Under the pieces are notes generated by a model. The model searched no databases. It was not told the origin of the DNA and worked only from the letters and a program-made list of their open reading frames with translations. A stretch of 64,000 nt of DNA from Marinoscillum pacificum (GTDB lineage Bacteria; Bacteroidota; Bacteroidia; Cytophagales; Cyclobacteriaceae): contig NZ_JAMZMJ010000019.1 in the NCBI RefSeq assembly GCF_024714495.1, positions 1-64,000 on the forward strand, read 5' to 3'. The first letter of the stretch is position 1; each line of letters starts with the position of its first letter. The position numbers and the translations under genes were made by a program. This document shows, one piece after another, positions 55,375-63,964 of this stretch.

Positions 55375-56178
55375 ATGATTAAAATTCTTTCATCTCTGAT
55401 ATTCCTTTTAATTGCATTCCAATCAGTCGCTCAATCTAACATAAGTTATGTCTTTTCACTTTCGCCGAATTATAACTACAGATCTTATAAAGAAGTAAAA
55501 AACGATAATTCCAATTCAGATAAGGCGAATTTTGACACTTTTAAGAACTATTATGATGACAGAGAAGACCCTCAAGTTGGCATAAGTTCTTTTGTAGGAT
55601 TCTCTTTAGATTTAAAAAGGAAAGTCAAGTTAACAACTGGTCTAACGTATAAGTCCCTCTTTGAACGAGTTTCGGTCCCAATTCCAGAGGCCATTTATCA
55701 ATACAATGGATCACTTGGGTCCTTCTACGGAAACAACCCTGAGGTGAAAAAATTTAATAACACCTATCAATATTTGGGAATACAAGTGATGGGCGCTCAT
55801 AACCTTGTGGAACGAAACAAGTACGTTATAGGTATCGAAATAGGTGCCGAAATAGACAAACTAATAAACTATAAAATTGGGAGTCATGAAATTCCATCCA
55901 TGAACCATTATACAAATTCGGATGTGAAGTATCAATATTCAGACCCTCAGCAAGTTACCTTGAATTTATGCGGAGGTCTCATGTTTGAATACAAGCCTAA
56001 TGAAAAAATCAGCCTCTATTCTTCTCCGCAATTCACGAGATACATTACTCCAAATGTGACGTATGACATACCCGTTGGGGAAGACAGCAATATGAAGATC
56101 AACCAGTTCAATTACTTCGCTGAAATTCAGTTTGGAATAATCTTCAAAAACCTAAGGACTAAATCCCAGAACTCATAA
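55375..56178 (+). CDS. Outer-membrane beta-barrel protein (PorT-like fold)
   Basis: The ATG at 55375 gives MIKILSSLIFLLIAFQSVAQ, a signal peptide; the upstream ATG at 55348 only adds nine residues before it. The 267-residue product has alternating amphipathic strands (SYVFSLSPNYNYRSY, VGISSFVGFSLDLKRKVKLTTGLTYKSLF, YQYLGIQVMGAHNLV, KYVIGIEIGAEIDKLINYKIG, VTLNLCGGLMFEYKP) and ends FAEIQFGIIFKNL, typical of small outer-membrane barrels in Bacteroidota. Function unknown. Confidence 0.75.
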   Translation: MIKILSSLIFLLIAFQSVAQSNISYVFSLSPNYNYRSYKEVKNDNSNSDKANFDTFKNYYDDREDPQVGISSFVGFSLDLKRKVKLTTGLTYKSLFERVSVPIPEAIYQYNGSLGSFYGNNPEVKKFNNTYQYLGIQVMGAHNLVERNKYVIGIEIGAEIDKLINYKIGSHEIPSMNHYTNSDVKYQYSDPQQVTLNLCGGLMFEYKPNEKISLYSSPQFTRYITPNVTYDIPVGEDSNMKINQFNYFAEIQFGIIFKNLRTKSQNS

Positions 56179-56230
56179 GACTTAAGCAAAATCAGGTTGA
56201 GCGGAGCTCGGTAGCCAAAAGCCAACCTAC

Positions 56231-56253
56231 CTGCCAGAGCGCAGCATAGGCAG
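56231..56253 (+). repeat. 23-bp CTGCC...GGCAG repeat, copy 2
   Basis: CTGCCAGAGCGCAGCATA then GGCAG, matching the motif at 54441-54463 with about three differences. The spacer before 57989 has only the terminal CCTGC and GGCAGG pieces of it. Confidence 0.6.
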
Positions 56254-56296
56254 CAAACCTTAAAACCTAGAACTTAAAATCCACCAACTTAAATTA

Positions 56297-56533
56297 GTCC
56301 TAAACTTTCCCAAAATCCTCTTCCCTACTTTCTGGTATTTTATTTGGCAACCAACACTTGGCCATATGAATATGGATTAAAAGAGTTATTTTCAAAAAAA
56401 CAGTGAATGTTAATCCGCTTGTAAACGATTATAGACGGATACAAATGGATATCTAATTATTAGTGAACTACTTACAAGATTTCAACCTGTTTCTCTTACA
56501 ATTAGATAAAACGGAAAGTGCACGTTACATTTA
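56297..56533 (+). repeat. Approx. 240-bp direct repeat, copy A
   Basis: It starts GTCCTAAACTTTCCCAAAAT and ends near TACATTTA. It shares about 80 percent identity by eye with 57989-58229, including a 54-base identical core (56421-56474) that begins GTAAACGATTATAGACGG. It directly precedes the orphan gene at 56558. Confidence 0.85.
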
Positions 56534-56557
56534 TAGATAGACAAAATCTGAATCTGC

Positions 56558-57313
56558 TTGGATTTCTTGACTGATAATATAAAGACGATACTACCATTAA
56601 TCGGAACACTTGTTGGTGTTCTGGTCGGTTGGCTTTTGAATGAACTTCGAGATCATTTCAAGGTTAAAAGAGAAAATAGAAAGATCATAAATTCAATTTT
56701 ATTTACTCTTTTAGAAATAAGGTTTGTCCTTACTAAAACCAAACTAGACGACTTTATACCATCACTCGTTGAATTTCTTCAAAAGAGTTTCCCTGGAGAA
56801 GATATAAAATCGATTCAACCAATAATAAATCAAATGTTCAACATATTCCTTCAAAAAGAGCTTTCTGAAAAGCTGGGAAATGATATTGGAAAGATCGAGG
56901 CTAAATATAATGATTCAATTAAAGAGCTAGCTTCAATAGAACCCATTTTGGCATACAGTATCAGTGGAAAAACACAATTATATAATTATTTGGAGTTTCT
57001 GGAAGATTATACAGGTAAGGTGGATGAATTATTTAAGATGGAACTCAACAATACCGAGGAAGCATTTAATTTTAACTCATTGAAAGAAGTTTTAACAAAT
57101 TCTGTTCAACCGATACTGTATAATGAGGCACTCCAAACAGTAACAGATGATATCCTTCAAGTATCAAGAAAAATAGGTTTACGATATTATTTCTCAACAA
57201 AAAAAGTGATTAAACGTCAAGACTCTTTGATTATAGCCGACGAGTTGGAAAATCTCCTAGGTGGTCATTTAAAAGTCATGTTGACGCCACTAACTCAATC
57301 AATGTCCAACTAG
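56558..57313 (+). CDS. Orphan protein with N-terminal membrane anchor
   Basis: This 251-residue product is not recognised. One membrane segment (TILPLIGTLVGVLVGWLLNEL, about 8-28) is followed by a basic stretch (RDHFKVKRENRK) and a long helical cytoplasmic domain (about 45-250) with probable coiled coil and no catalytic motif. The TTG at 56558 is the first start in frame after the repeat; TTG at 56567 is also possible. It is AT-rich compared with the chromosome core. The location behind a duplicated leader and beside a HEPN gene hints at an accessory or defence role, without direct proof. Confidence 0.6.
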   Translation: MDFLTDNIKTILPLIGTLVGVLVGWLLNELRDHFKVKRENRKIINSILFTLLEIRFVLTKTKLDDFIPSLVEFLQKSFPGEDIKSIQPIINQMFNIFLQKELSEKLGNDIGKIEAKYNDSIKELASIEPILAYSISGKTQLYNYLEFLEDYTGKVDELFKMELNNTEEAFNFNSLKEVLTNSVQPILYNEALQTVTDDILQVSRKIGLRYYFSTKKVIKRQDSLIIADELENLLGGHLKVMLTPLTQSMSN

Positions 57314-57385
57314 CACTGAAAGTGCATATGTCATTCTGCTCCTAGGCTTCTTCAGTCCAACTTGAACACAATAAGAAAATGATAA

Positions 57386-57880
57386 ATGCGAAGAGATCTT
57401 AAAAAGGAAATTGAGTATTTCAAAATGCGACATCCCTCAAGGATTTATGTTAGTAAGTCTTTTCCATACCTAAAGTTCAGGAGCGTATTTACCAACGAAA
57501 AACGGTTCATTAAAAAGGTATTTAAAAAGGAAACTGTCAACGAATTTGCTGAAGTAAATGTTGAAATCGTCCTACGTGAATCTAGTCTTTTTGCAAATAA
57601 GTATCAAATCAGCGCTATAATCTATTCAATTAAGGATACTAACCTATTGGAGTTTACACTGCAAAGATTCATTGAAGACGAAAATGAAAAAGCAACTCCA
57701 GTTAAAGAATCAGCAATCTCTTTCAGTCAAGAGGAATTTACAGCACTAATTAAATTCTTGAGCGACCTCAAATTTCTAGACTTCTCCAACAAAGAGAGAT
57801 TTGTTGTTGAAGAAGGCACTCTTCCAAAGAGAAAGATTTTATTGAATCTTTCGCCTCAGTTGGTGTTGCTCACCAACTGA
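57386..57880 (+). CDS. Orphan protein of unknown function
   Basis: This 164-residue product is not recognised. It is basic at the N-terminus (MRRDLKKEIEYFKMRHPSR) and has alternating strands and helices (VNVEIVLRESSLFANKYQISAIIYSI; FSQEEFTALIKFLSDLKFLDF). No signal peptide or membrane segment. It starts 72 bases after the anchored orphan gene and is probably co-transcribed with it. Confidence 0.6.
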   Translation: MRRDLKKEIEYFKMRHPSRIYVSKSFPYLKFRSVFTNEKRFIKKVFKKETVNEFAEVNVEIVLRESSLFANKYQISAIIYSIKDTNLLEFTLQRFIEDENEKATPVKESAISFSQEEFTALIKFLSDLKFLDFSNKERFVVEEGTLPKRKILLNLSPQLVLLTN

Positions 57881-58254
57881 CGAGATGAAGCTAGCCTGCA
57901 TGAGCCCACCGATTGTTGGTCACAAGACCCAACAAGAGCAAGGCAGGTACCTTAAAACATTAAACTCAAAACTTAGAAACTTTATTTTGTCCTAAACTTT
58001 CCCAAAATTCTCTTCCCTACTTTATGGTATTTTATCTGAAGATCAAGACCTTAGAATGAGCAAATGGAGTAAAAGCGGTATTTTGAAAAAAAGCATTGAA
58101 TGTTATATCCGTTAGTAAACGATTATAGACGGATACAAATGGATATCTAATTATTAGTGAACTACTTAATAGATTTCAACCTGTTTCTCTTACAATTAGA
58201 TAACATGCACAGTGTAAGTGACATTTTTAATACAAGCCAACTGTATATCATAAA
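57881..58254. other. 374-base intergenic region carrying direct-repeat copy B
   Basis: No gene. A pairing pair TTGTTGGT / ACCCAACAA-like stem lies near 57915-57942, then the repeat copy B from 57989 to 58229, immediately before the HEPN gene. Confidence 0.65.
57989..58229 (+). repeat. Approx. 240-bp direct repeat, copy B
   Basis: It starts GTCCTAAACTTTCCCAAAAT like copy A, with the same 54-base core at 58115-58168 and a further identical stretch ATTTCAACCTGTTTCTCTTA. It ends 25 bases before the HEPN gene start. The two copies are 1.69 kb apart in the same orientation and bracket the two orphan genes. Confidence 0.85.
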
Positions 58255-59244
58255 ATGAGACTTGATTTCGAAGTATATATCCCATTTAGTAAAGTTGACG
58301 ATGAAGCTGATTCTTTTACAACTGAATTGACAAATGAATTAATTGAACTATCTGGTAAGATAAAAATTCCATTGGATGACTTTGGATTTGCAATGGTTAA
58401 GGTTCATAAAATTGGTCAGGGAAAAATTGATAAATTAAAGAAAACATATCCGACATATTTTAAGCATGAGTTTTTGGACTTGCTACATTTTGAAATTAAG
58501 GTTGATTTTGATTCAATATTTAAGTTTAGTGATTCAGTAATGCCTTCTAGAATAAGTCAAGACGACTTAAATCGTGGATTGCTTACATCAATTACAGAAT
58601 CAAGATTCACGAATTTTATAATTTTTACCCAGCTTGCATTACCGGGTTCTTTAAACACTGAAAAAGGACTGATTTTAAAGGACAGTATGTACTACCATGA
58701 TTTCAAACAGTTAAGTACAAGCTTGGTCGGAATCGCATATGATAAAAATAGCACATGGCCTCATACTCAAAGATTATCTATTCTTAAAGTATGGGAATAT
58801 ATTACAGATAAAACAACAATTCTGACAGACAAATCAAATTCAAACATTGAAAACGGATTGAACGCTTTCACATATTTATTTGATTATTCAACAAATACAA
58901 TGCACAATCTTTTCTGGGCAATGTCAGGAATTGAAGCTTTATATGCTCATGGAGACCTTGGCATTGGATATCAGATTGATAAAAAAGCAAAGTTATTTTT
59001 GGGAGAGCCAAATGAATTTAAAAAGGTTCTAACTAAACTGTATAATTTTAGATCAAAGTTTATTCATGGAACTATGAGCATTCCAATTAATAATGGGTGG
59101 CTTTCGAATGATGACCAAGACCAATATGATAACGAGTTTTATGATATGGAATGCACTGCAAATAGACTTTTAACAGCAACTTTGCAAAAAATAATTGACA
59201 GTGATTTAAAAACTTTTGAGTTTGAATTTAAACTAAAACAATAA
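58255..59244 (+). CDS. Apea-like HEPN domain protein
   Basis: A 329-residue cytoplasmic protein. The C-terminal half (about 205-325) resembles Apea-like HEPN domains: NTMHNLFWAMSGIEALYAHGDLGIGYQIDKKAKLFLGEPNEF, then FRSKFIHG with Arg266 and His271, the R-x4-H motif of HEPN ribonucleases, then ECTANRLLTATLQKII. The N-terminal half (about 1-190) is strand-rich and unknown. HEPN proteins often act as RNA-cutting effectors in toxin-antitoxin, abortive-infection and other defence systems. No antitoxin-like partner is obvious next to it. Gene is AT-rich and lies behind a duplicated leader sequence. Confidence 0.75.
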   Translation: MRLDFEVYIPFSKVDDEADSFTTELTNELIELSGKIKIPLDDFGFAMVKVHKIGQGKIDKLKKTYPTYFKHEFLDLLHFEIKVDFDSIFKFSDSVMPSRISQDDLNRGLLTSITESRFTNFIIFTQLALPGSLNTEKGLILKDSMYYHDFKQLSTSLVGIAYDKNSTWPHTQRLSILKVWEYITDKTTILTDKSNSNIENGLNAFTYLFDYSTNTMHNLFWAMSGIEALYAHGDLGIGYQIDKKAKLFLGEPNEFKKVLTKLYNFRSKFIHGTMSIPINNGWLSNDDQDQYDNEFYDMECTANRLLTATLQKIIDSDLKTFEFEFKLKQ

Positions 59245-59255
59245 ACACTCCTTTC

Positions 59256-59270
59256 GGGATTACAAATCCC
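59256..59270. repeat. GGGATTACAAATCCC palindrome
   Basis: A 15-bp palindrome between the convergent HEPN and oxidoreductase genes; the same family occurs twice at 53505-53549, on the other side of the accessory block. Confidence 0.65.
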
Positions 59271-59294
59271 CAATAGCTTCATAAACACCTCAAC

Positions 59295-60251
59295 TCAAAA
59301 CTTACCACTAACCTTCGCCATTAACTCCTGCAGCTTCGCTGAGTTACTGTGCGGCATAATGTCGGACTGTTTCTTGCCATCAAGGATGTCCTGGCTTACA
59401 GCTTGTAGTTCGTGGTTAAAACCAATGCTCTTTCGGCCGTCGTTGAAGTAGTCGATCTGCTCATCTCCTTGGTAGAGGAAGCACTCGGAAGCCTTCCAGA
59501 AAAACGGAATGCGAATCGTAGCTTCCGTGCCTATCACAAACAGGTTGTTGTTCAGTTTGCTGCGGAAAGAAGTCGCCAGGTTAGCTGTTTCATCTCCATA
59601 GTCAAAGAGGATGTTCACGTCATCATCCACTCCGGTGCTTGCCTTGTGGCAGATCACGTGGAGTTCCTTCGGGTCTTTACGCATAAATAGCCATGCCATG
59701 GCTATTGGGTAAATGCCCATATCCAGTAGCGCACCACCAGCAAGTTTGGGACTATACATTCTACTCTCTGCATCAAAAGGCACTGCATACCCAAAGTCGG
59801 CTTTTACCTGAACGAGTTTTCCGATGCGGCCTTCATTCACCCACTGCTGGGCTTTCTGGATCGCCGGATGAAAATAAGACCACATCCCTTCCATGAGGTA
59901 GCAGTCCTTTTCTTGTGCGAAAGCTCTCAGTTCTTCAAAATCTTGTGGATTGACCGTGATCGGCTTCTCACAGAGTACTGCTTTTCCAGCAGTCAAAGCT
60001 GCTTTGCTGTTTTCAAAGTGGAAGTTGTGCGGCGTTGCCACGTAGATGGCGTCTATCTCCGGATCTGCGTAAAGCTTTTCATAGGAATCATACGCCTTGA
60101 CCAGTCCAAAACGGGTGGCAAACTCGTCTGCAGAACTTTGTGACCGGGAAGCTACCGCTACCAGCTCGGCATTGTCCACAAATTGAAAATCTGACGCAAA
60201 CTCACCGGCTATTCTTCCGGTGCCGATGATTCCCCATTTTACTTTTCGCAT
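59295..60251 (-). CDS. Gfo/Idh/MocA-family oxidoreductase
   Basis: The ATG at 60251 gives a 318-residue protein starting MRKVKWGIIGTGRIAGEFAS, the NAD(P)-binding fold; the frame extends 12 codons upstream into the divergent gene region. Catalytic-domain hallmark ALLCEKPITVNPQDFEEL (E-K-P) is at about 90 and YLMEGMWSYFHPAIQKAQ follows. GGALLDMGIYPIAMAWLF contains the GGG/DxGxHxxD-like region with Tyr in place of His. Members oxidise or reduce sugars, inositols or dihydrodiols; trans-dihydrodiol dehydrogenase-like enzymes match this length. Substrate unknown. Confidence 0.9.
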   Translation of the reverse strand: MRKVKWGIIGTGRIAGEFASDFQFVDNAELVAVASRSQSSADEFATRFGLVKAYDSYEKLYADPEIDAIYVATPHNFHFENSKAALTAGKAVLCEKPITVNPQDFEELRAFAQEKDCYLMEGMWSYFHPAIQKAQQWVNEGRIGKLVQVKADFGYAVPFDAESRMYSPKLAGGALLDMGIYPIAMAWLFMRKDPKELHVICHKASTGVDDDVNILFDYGDETANLATSFRSKLNNNLFVIGTEATIRIPFFWKASECFLYQGDEQIDYFNDGRKSIGFNHELQAVSQDILDGKKQSDIMPHSNSAKLQELMAKVSGKF

Positions 60252-60322
60252 GTCTAAATTTATCAATTCTTCCGAAACTGGATTCATTGACTTTGCTCTT
60301 AGGAAAGCGTAGTTTTATCCAA

Positions 60323-61885
60323 ATGACGTCAACCCTCATCAAAATCATCCTCTCACTGTTTTGCAGTGCATTGTTACTCGTGGGTCACGCCCAATCCTGG
60401 GAGCAAACCAACCGGCAAGCAATGAGCTATTACCAAAATGGCGATTTGGATCGAGCATTAGAAGCCATCGATCGGGCCATTGAATTGAGTGCTCCTCAGT
60501 CTAGTGAACGGTTGATTAGTTGGACCAACAAAGGATACTTCCTTTCAGACAAATCGGATTTAACCAACAGCATCTGGCACTTCCGGCAAGCGAGTGATCT
60601 GGCGAATCGTCTTTACACTTTACCGCATATCGCGCAAACCGATGCTTACACCAATTTGGTGAATGCTTTCCTTCAATCCGGGAGACTGGATAGCGCCGAG
60701 TTTTACCTGCAAAAAGCGTTGCCCAACCACAACTCCATCCAAACGAAGAACCCTGCTCATTATGACAGTTCATATGCAGAGATTACTCGGGCGTTGATCT
60801 TGATGAATGCAGCAGAGGCTTCTCTCTATTACCGAAAAGGTTTGTTGGGACAGGCAATTCAGTCACTGCAAAGTCAGATTGCCTTGATTCGTAAAGTCTA
60901 TCTCAACTACGAGTCGTCCACGGATTATCAAAAGTCTCTTAACAACCTGGTGACGTACGAACTCGCAGCTGGTCAACCTGCTGAAGCCAAAGTCTATGCA
61001 CTGGAATATTGGGAGTTGGTTCAGGAAAATGAAAATGCTCTCGATCAGGTTTATGCCTTGCTTAATCTGGGAAGCGTCTATCGGGAGTTAGACAATTACG
61101 ACTCTGCCTTATATTACTGGGATCTGGCACAGCGCATCTCCACCAACAATGGATTGGAGCAACGACCCGTTCACTCTTCCCTCCTCAACAATCTTGGTGA
61201 AATGCTTTTTGAGTTGGAGATCTACGATCAGGCCATTAGCTATTTTGTGCAATCTCTCGCTATTCAGTCGAGCAAACCCTTAAAAGATCCAATCACCTAC
61301 CAAACAACACTCTACAACCTGGCAGAGTGCTATCGTTGGAATGGCAACTACCCTGAAGCAGACGAAGCTTATCAAACTTTAATTGCAGACCTGATTGAGG
61401 ACATCCAACAAAACTTCACTTACCTGAGCGAAGCAGAGAAACTGATCTTTTATCAAAAGCAACAGGGATTCATTCAGAGCTATCTCTCTTTTGGGTTGGA
61501 GATTTCCGGAGTATTGCCTTTGCAAGACAGTGACGATCCTTACATCAATGACCAGATCGCGGGATCGCTGTACGATCTACAGCTGACAACCAAAGCCATC
61601 ATTCTCAACTCCAGCAGGCGCATGAAAGAACGAATTCTAAGCAGTGGCAATGCCGAGTTGATTGCGAATTACGAAAACTGGGACCGATTGAAGAATCTGT
61701 ATGCGAGCATGCAAACCAGCGAATCAACCGCAGAAAACATTCAAACCATCAAAGAGCGAATAGAGAACACAGAAAAGTGGTTGGTGGCTCATTCGCAGAA
61801 CTTCAAAACGGGCTTTGAAATGAAACAGATGGATTGGCAAACCATCCAAAATTCGTTGAAAGCTGATGAAGCAGCTATTGAGTGA
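60323..61885 (+). CDS. TPR-rich N-terminal part of a CHAT protein (split gene)
   Basis: The ATG at 60323 gives a signal peptide (MTSTLIKIILSLFCSALLLVGHAQ) and a 520-residue product of tetratricopeptide repeats (MSYYQNGDLDRALEAIDRAIEL, LLNLGSVYRELDNYDSALYYWDLA, LLNNLGEMLFELEIYDQAISYFVQSL, TLYNLAECYRWNGNYPEADEAY). It ends in [16 protein letters not shown], which in intact relatives leads straight into the CHAT domain. Here a TGA at 61883 stops it and the CHAT domain continues in the -1 frame. Either one base was lost, the ribosome shifts, or the product is made as two coupled chains. Confidence 0.88.
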   Translation: MTSTLIKIILSLFCSALLLVGHAQSWEQTNRQAMSYYQNGDLDRALEAIDRAIELSAPQSSERLISWTNKGYFLSDKSDLTNSIWHFRQASDLANRLYTLPHIAQTDAYTNLVNAFLQSGRLDSAEFYLQKALPNHNSIQTKNPAHYDSSYAEITRALILMNAAEASLYYRKGLLGQAIQSLQSQIALIRKVYLNYESSTDYQKSLNNLVTYELAAGQPAEAKVYALEYWELVQENENALDQVYALLNLGSVYRELDNYDSALYYWDLAQRISTNNGLEQRPVHSSLLNNLGEMLFELEIYDQAISYFVQSLAIQSSKPLKDPITYQTTLYNLAECYRWNGNYPEADEAYQTLIADLIEDIQQNFTYLSEAEKLIFYQKQQGFIQSYLSFGLEISGVLPLQDSDDPYINDQIAGSLYDLQLTTKAIILNSSRRMKERILSSGNAELIANYENWDRLKNLYASMQTSESTAENIQTIKERIENTEKWLVAHSQNFKTGFEMKQMDWQTIQNSLKADEAAIE

Positions 61886-62919
61886 TTCGGTTACTGGATG
61901 GATTGGCGTATTTGGCATTGATAGTTACTCCTGAAACCAGCGAGCAACCCAAAATGGCATTGGTGCTGAGCCGCAAGTCGAAACATTTGGAAAAGGAATT
62001 GTACCAGGGCTATCACAACTCCATGTTGTATCAATTGGAAGATAGCCTGAGCTACACCGTGTATTGGCAACCGATTGGCGATGCGCTCAAGTCTCTGCAT
62101 CCAAAGCAACAGTTTCCAAAACGCATTTACATTTCCAATGATGGCATTTACAACCAAATCAACTTGCAGTCTCTGCAAGATCCAAAGACTGGAAGGTATT
62201 TGCTTGAAGAAACCGAAGTAGTTCCATTGACCAACACCAAAGAGCTGCTAACTCAGAAAGTGCAGACTAAATCCAAAGAAGCCGTTTTAATTGGCAATCC
62301 GCAATTCAGCAATAGTTCGGCTCGTCAACCATTTAGTGATCTTCCCGGTACGGCGGAAGAAATCAAACAACTTACTAACGAACTGCAAAAAGCCAAATGG
62401 AACACGATTCCCTACATTGGCTCACAAGCGACTAAAGACCAGTTATTAAACAGTGACAATCCACGAATTCTGCACATTGCCACTCACGGGTTCTTCACGC
62501 CTACCAATTCCACTCAATGGTCCTCCCTAACAGAAGCCATGCTCGGATCGGGAATCGCATTGGCCGGAGCCAATGATACCAACCAGGGATTAATCTCTGC
62601 TTACGAAGTGACCAACATGTCTTTGGATCAAACAGAACTAGTCGTACTATCCGCATGCGAAACAGGACTTGGCACCAACAATGCCGGTGAAGGAGTGTAT
62701 GGATTGCAACGCGCTTTGCATGTCGCTGGGGCACAACATCTGATCATGAGCTTGTGGAAAGTAGACGATCAAGCCACGCAAGAATTGATGACGTTGTTTT
62801 ATTCCAACTACTTGAAATCAAACGCTATTCATCAGTCATTCCGAAAGGCTCAGCTGCAACTGAAAGAAAAATATGCTCATCCATATTACTGGGGAGCTTT
62901 TGTGTTGACCGGTAAATAA
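61882..62919 (+). CDS. CHAT-domain (caspase-like) C-terminal part of the split gene
   Basis: A 345-residue frame opening with GTG at 61882 that overlaps the TPR stop as GTGA. It carries a complete CHAT peptidase domain: LVIVTP-type N-terminal strand, [41 protein letters not shown], the catalytic His202 in [10 protein letters not shown] and Cys259 in [12 protein letters not shown], then [31 protein letters not shown]. The domain begins exactly where the upstream product ends. CHAT proteases cut partner proteins in secretion, signalling and defence contexts; no gasdermin-like neighbour is visible. Both halves are intact apart from the junction. Confidence 0.88.
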   Translation: MIRLLDGLAYLALIVTPETSEQPKMALVLSRKSKHLEKELYQGYHNSMLYQLEDSLSYTVYWQPIGDALKSLHPKQQFPKRIYISNDGIYNQINLQSLQDPKTGRYLLEETEVVPLTNTKELLTQKVQTKSKEAVLIGNPQFSNSSARQPFSDLPGTAEEIKQLTNELQKAKWNTIPYIGSQATKDQLLNSDNPRILHIATHGFFTPTNSTQWSSLTEAMLGSGIALAGANDTNQGLISAYEVTNMSLDQTELVVLSACETGLGTNNAGEGVYGLQRALHVAGAQHLIMSLWKVDDQATQELMTLFYSNYLKSNAIHQSFRKAQLQLKEKYAHPYYWGAFVLTGK

Positions 62920-62963
62920 TTACCCAACAATCCCTTAATTTTAGCTATTCAACGCATCCAATT

Positions 62964-63317
62964 ATGAAGAACAACCATCGAATTTATGCCATGGCTTTTG
63001 CCGGAGTGTATCCGCACTACATCACCAAGGCAGAGAAAAAAGGTCGTACCAAAGAAGAAGTGGACACCATCATTTATTGGCTGACCGGTTACAATGAGCA
63101 AGACCTTCAGCGTATTCTGGATGACAAAACCAACTTCGAAACGTTCTTCGCTGAAGCACCTGAGCTAAACCCGAATGTATCCTTGATTAAAGGTGTGATT
63201 TGTGGCTATCGGGTGGAAGAGATAGAAGATCCGCTCATGCAAAAAATCCGCTACCTGGATAAGCTGGTTGATGAATTGGCCAAAGGCAAAGCCATGGAAA
63301 AGATTCTGAGAAAGTAA
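62964..63317 (+). CDS. DUF2200 family protein
   Basis: A 117-residue cytoplasmic protein matching DUF2200 over its whole length ([38 protein letters not shown], then [37 protein letters not shown]). The function is unknown. It starts 44 bases after the CHAT stop and ends one base before the Crp/Fnr gene, with which it is probably co-transcribed. Confidence 0.9.
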   Translation: MKNNHRIYAMAFAGVYPHYITKAEKKGRTKEEVDTIIYWLTGYNEQDLQRILDDKTNFETFFAEAPELNPNVSLIKGVICGYRVEEIEDPLMQKIRYLDKLVDELAKGKAMEKILRK

Positions 63318-63318
63318 C

Positions 63319-63897
63319 ATGCAGGATTTCAACAGTCTGATTCAGGCACATTTTGGCAAGCTCTCCGATCAGGAACTGAAGACTATCCGTTCCTATTTCA
63401 AAGAAGAGCAGCTGAGTAAAAACGACTACTTCACCAAGGCAGGAGATGTTTGCAAACGACTAAGCCTCGTAAAATCTGGTCTTTTGAGAGTTTATGCCAT
63501 TTCAGAAGGTCGGGAAGTCACCCAATGGATTTCTACAGAAAACTACCTGGTTACTGAAATCATGGGTTTCTTCTTCGAGCAACCCAACCGATGGAGTATC
63601 CAGGCACTGACTGATGTGGAGCTTCTGACCATCAATAAATCCCATTACCTAAGACTCTGCAAGGAGTTTCCTAAATGGAACGAGATTGAAAAACAGTTCA
63701 TCATCAAGTGCTTCAAAACACTCGAAGATCGGGTGTTCACCCATTTGTCCATGACGACTGAACAGCGCTATGATTTGTACTTTAATCAAAACAAAGAATT
63801 GTTCAATCTGGTGCCCTTGCAATACATTGCTTCCGTATTGGGAATGACCCCAGAAACCTTTAGTCGCATTCGAAAAAGACGCTTGGAGAATTCTTGA
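63319..63897 (+). CDS. Crp/Fnr-family transcriptional regulator
   Basis: A 192-residue regulator. The N-terminal cyclic-nucleotide-binding fold (about 10-120: YFTKAGDVCKRLSLVKSGLLRVYAISEGREVTQWISTENYLVTEIMGFF) lacks the usual RxS phosphate-binding arginine pattern, so it may bind another ligand. The C-terminal HTH is VPLQYIASVLGMTPETFSRIRKRRL. This short form is common in Bacteroidota and often sits beside genes for small stress or membrane proteins. Confidence 0.9.
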   Translation: MQDFNSLIQAHFGKLSDQELKTIRSYFKEEQLSKNDYFTKAGDVCKRLSLVKSGLLRVYAISEGREVTQWISTENYLVTEIMGFFFEQPNRWSIQALTDVELLTINKSHYLRLCKEFPKWNEIEKQFIIKCFKTLEDRVFTHLSMTTEQRYDLYFNQNKELFNLVPLQYIASVLGMTPETFSRIRKRRLENS

Positions 63898-63964
63898 TTT
63901 ATGTCAAGAGCTGCTGTTTAGAATTGCCTGACCTTCGTGTCATAATCATTAAACAAACGCATTC

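Larger units (their letters stand above)
56179..56557. other. 379-base intergenic region carrying direct-repeat copy A
   Basis: No gene. It holds the 23-bp repeat at 56231-56253 and, from 56297, a block that recurs from 57989. The block runs up to the orphan gene at 56558 and probably contains its promoter. Confidence 0.7.

Noticed and set aside
60252-60322. Overlapping upstream extensions of the divergent oxidoreductase and TPR genes
   Set aside because: Each extension uses a weak or distant start and lies in the shared promoter gap; the ATGs at 60251 and 60323 fit the NAD-binding fold and the signal peptide.
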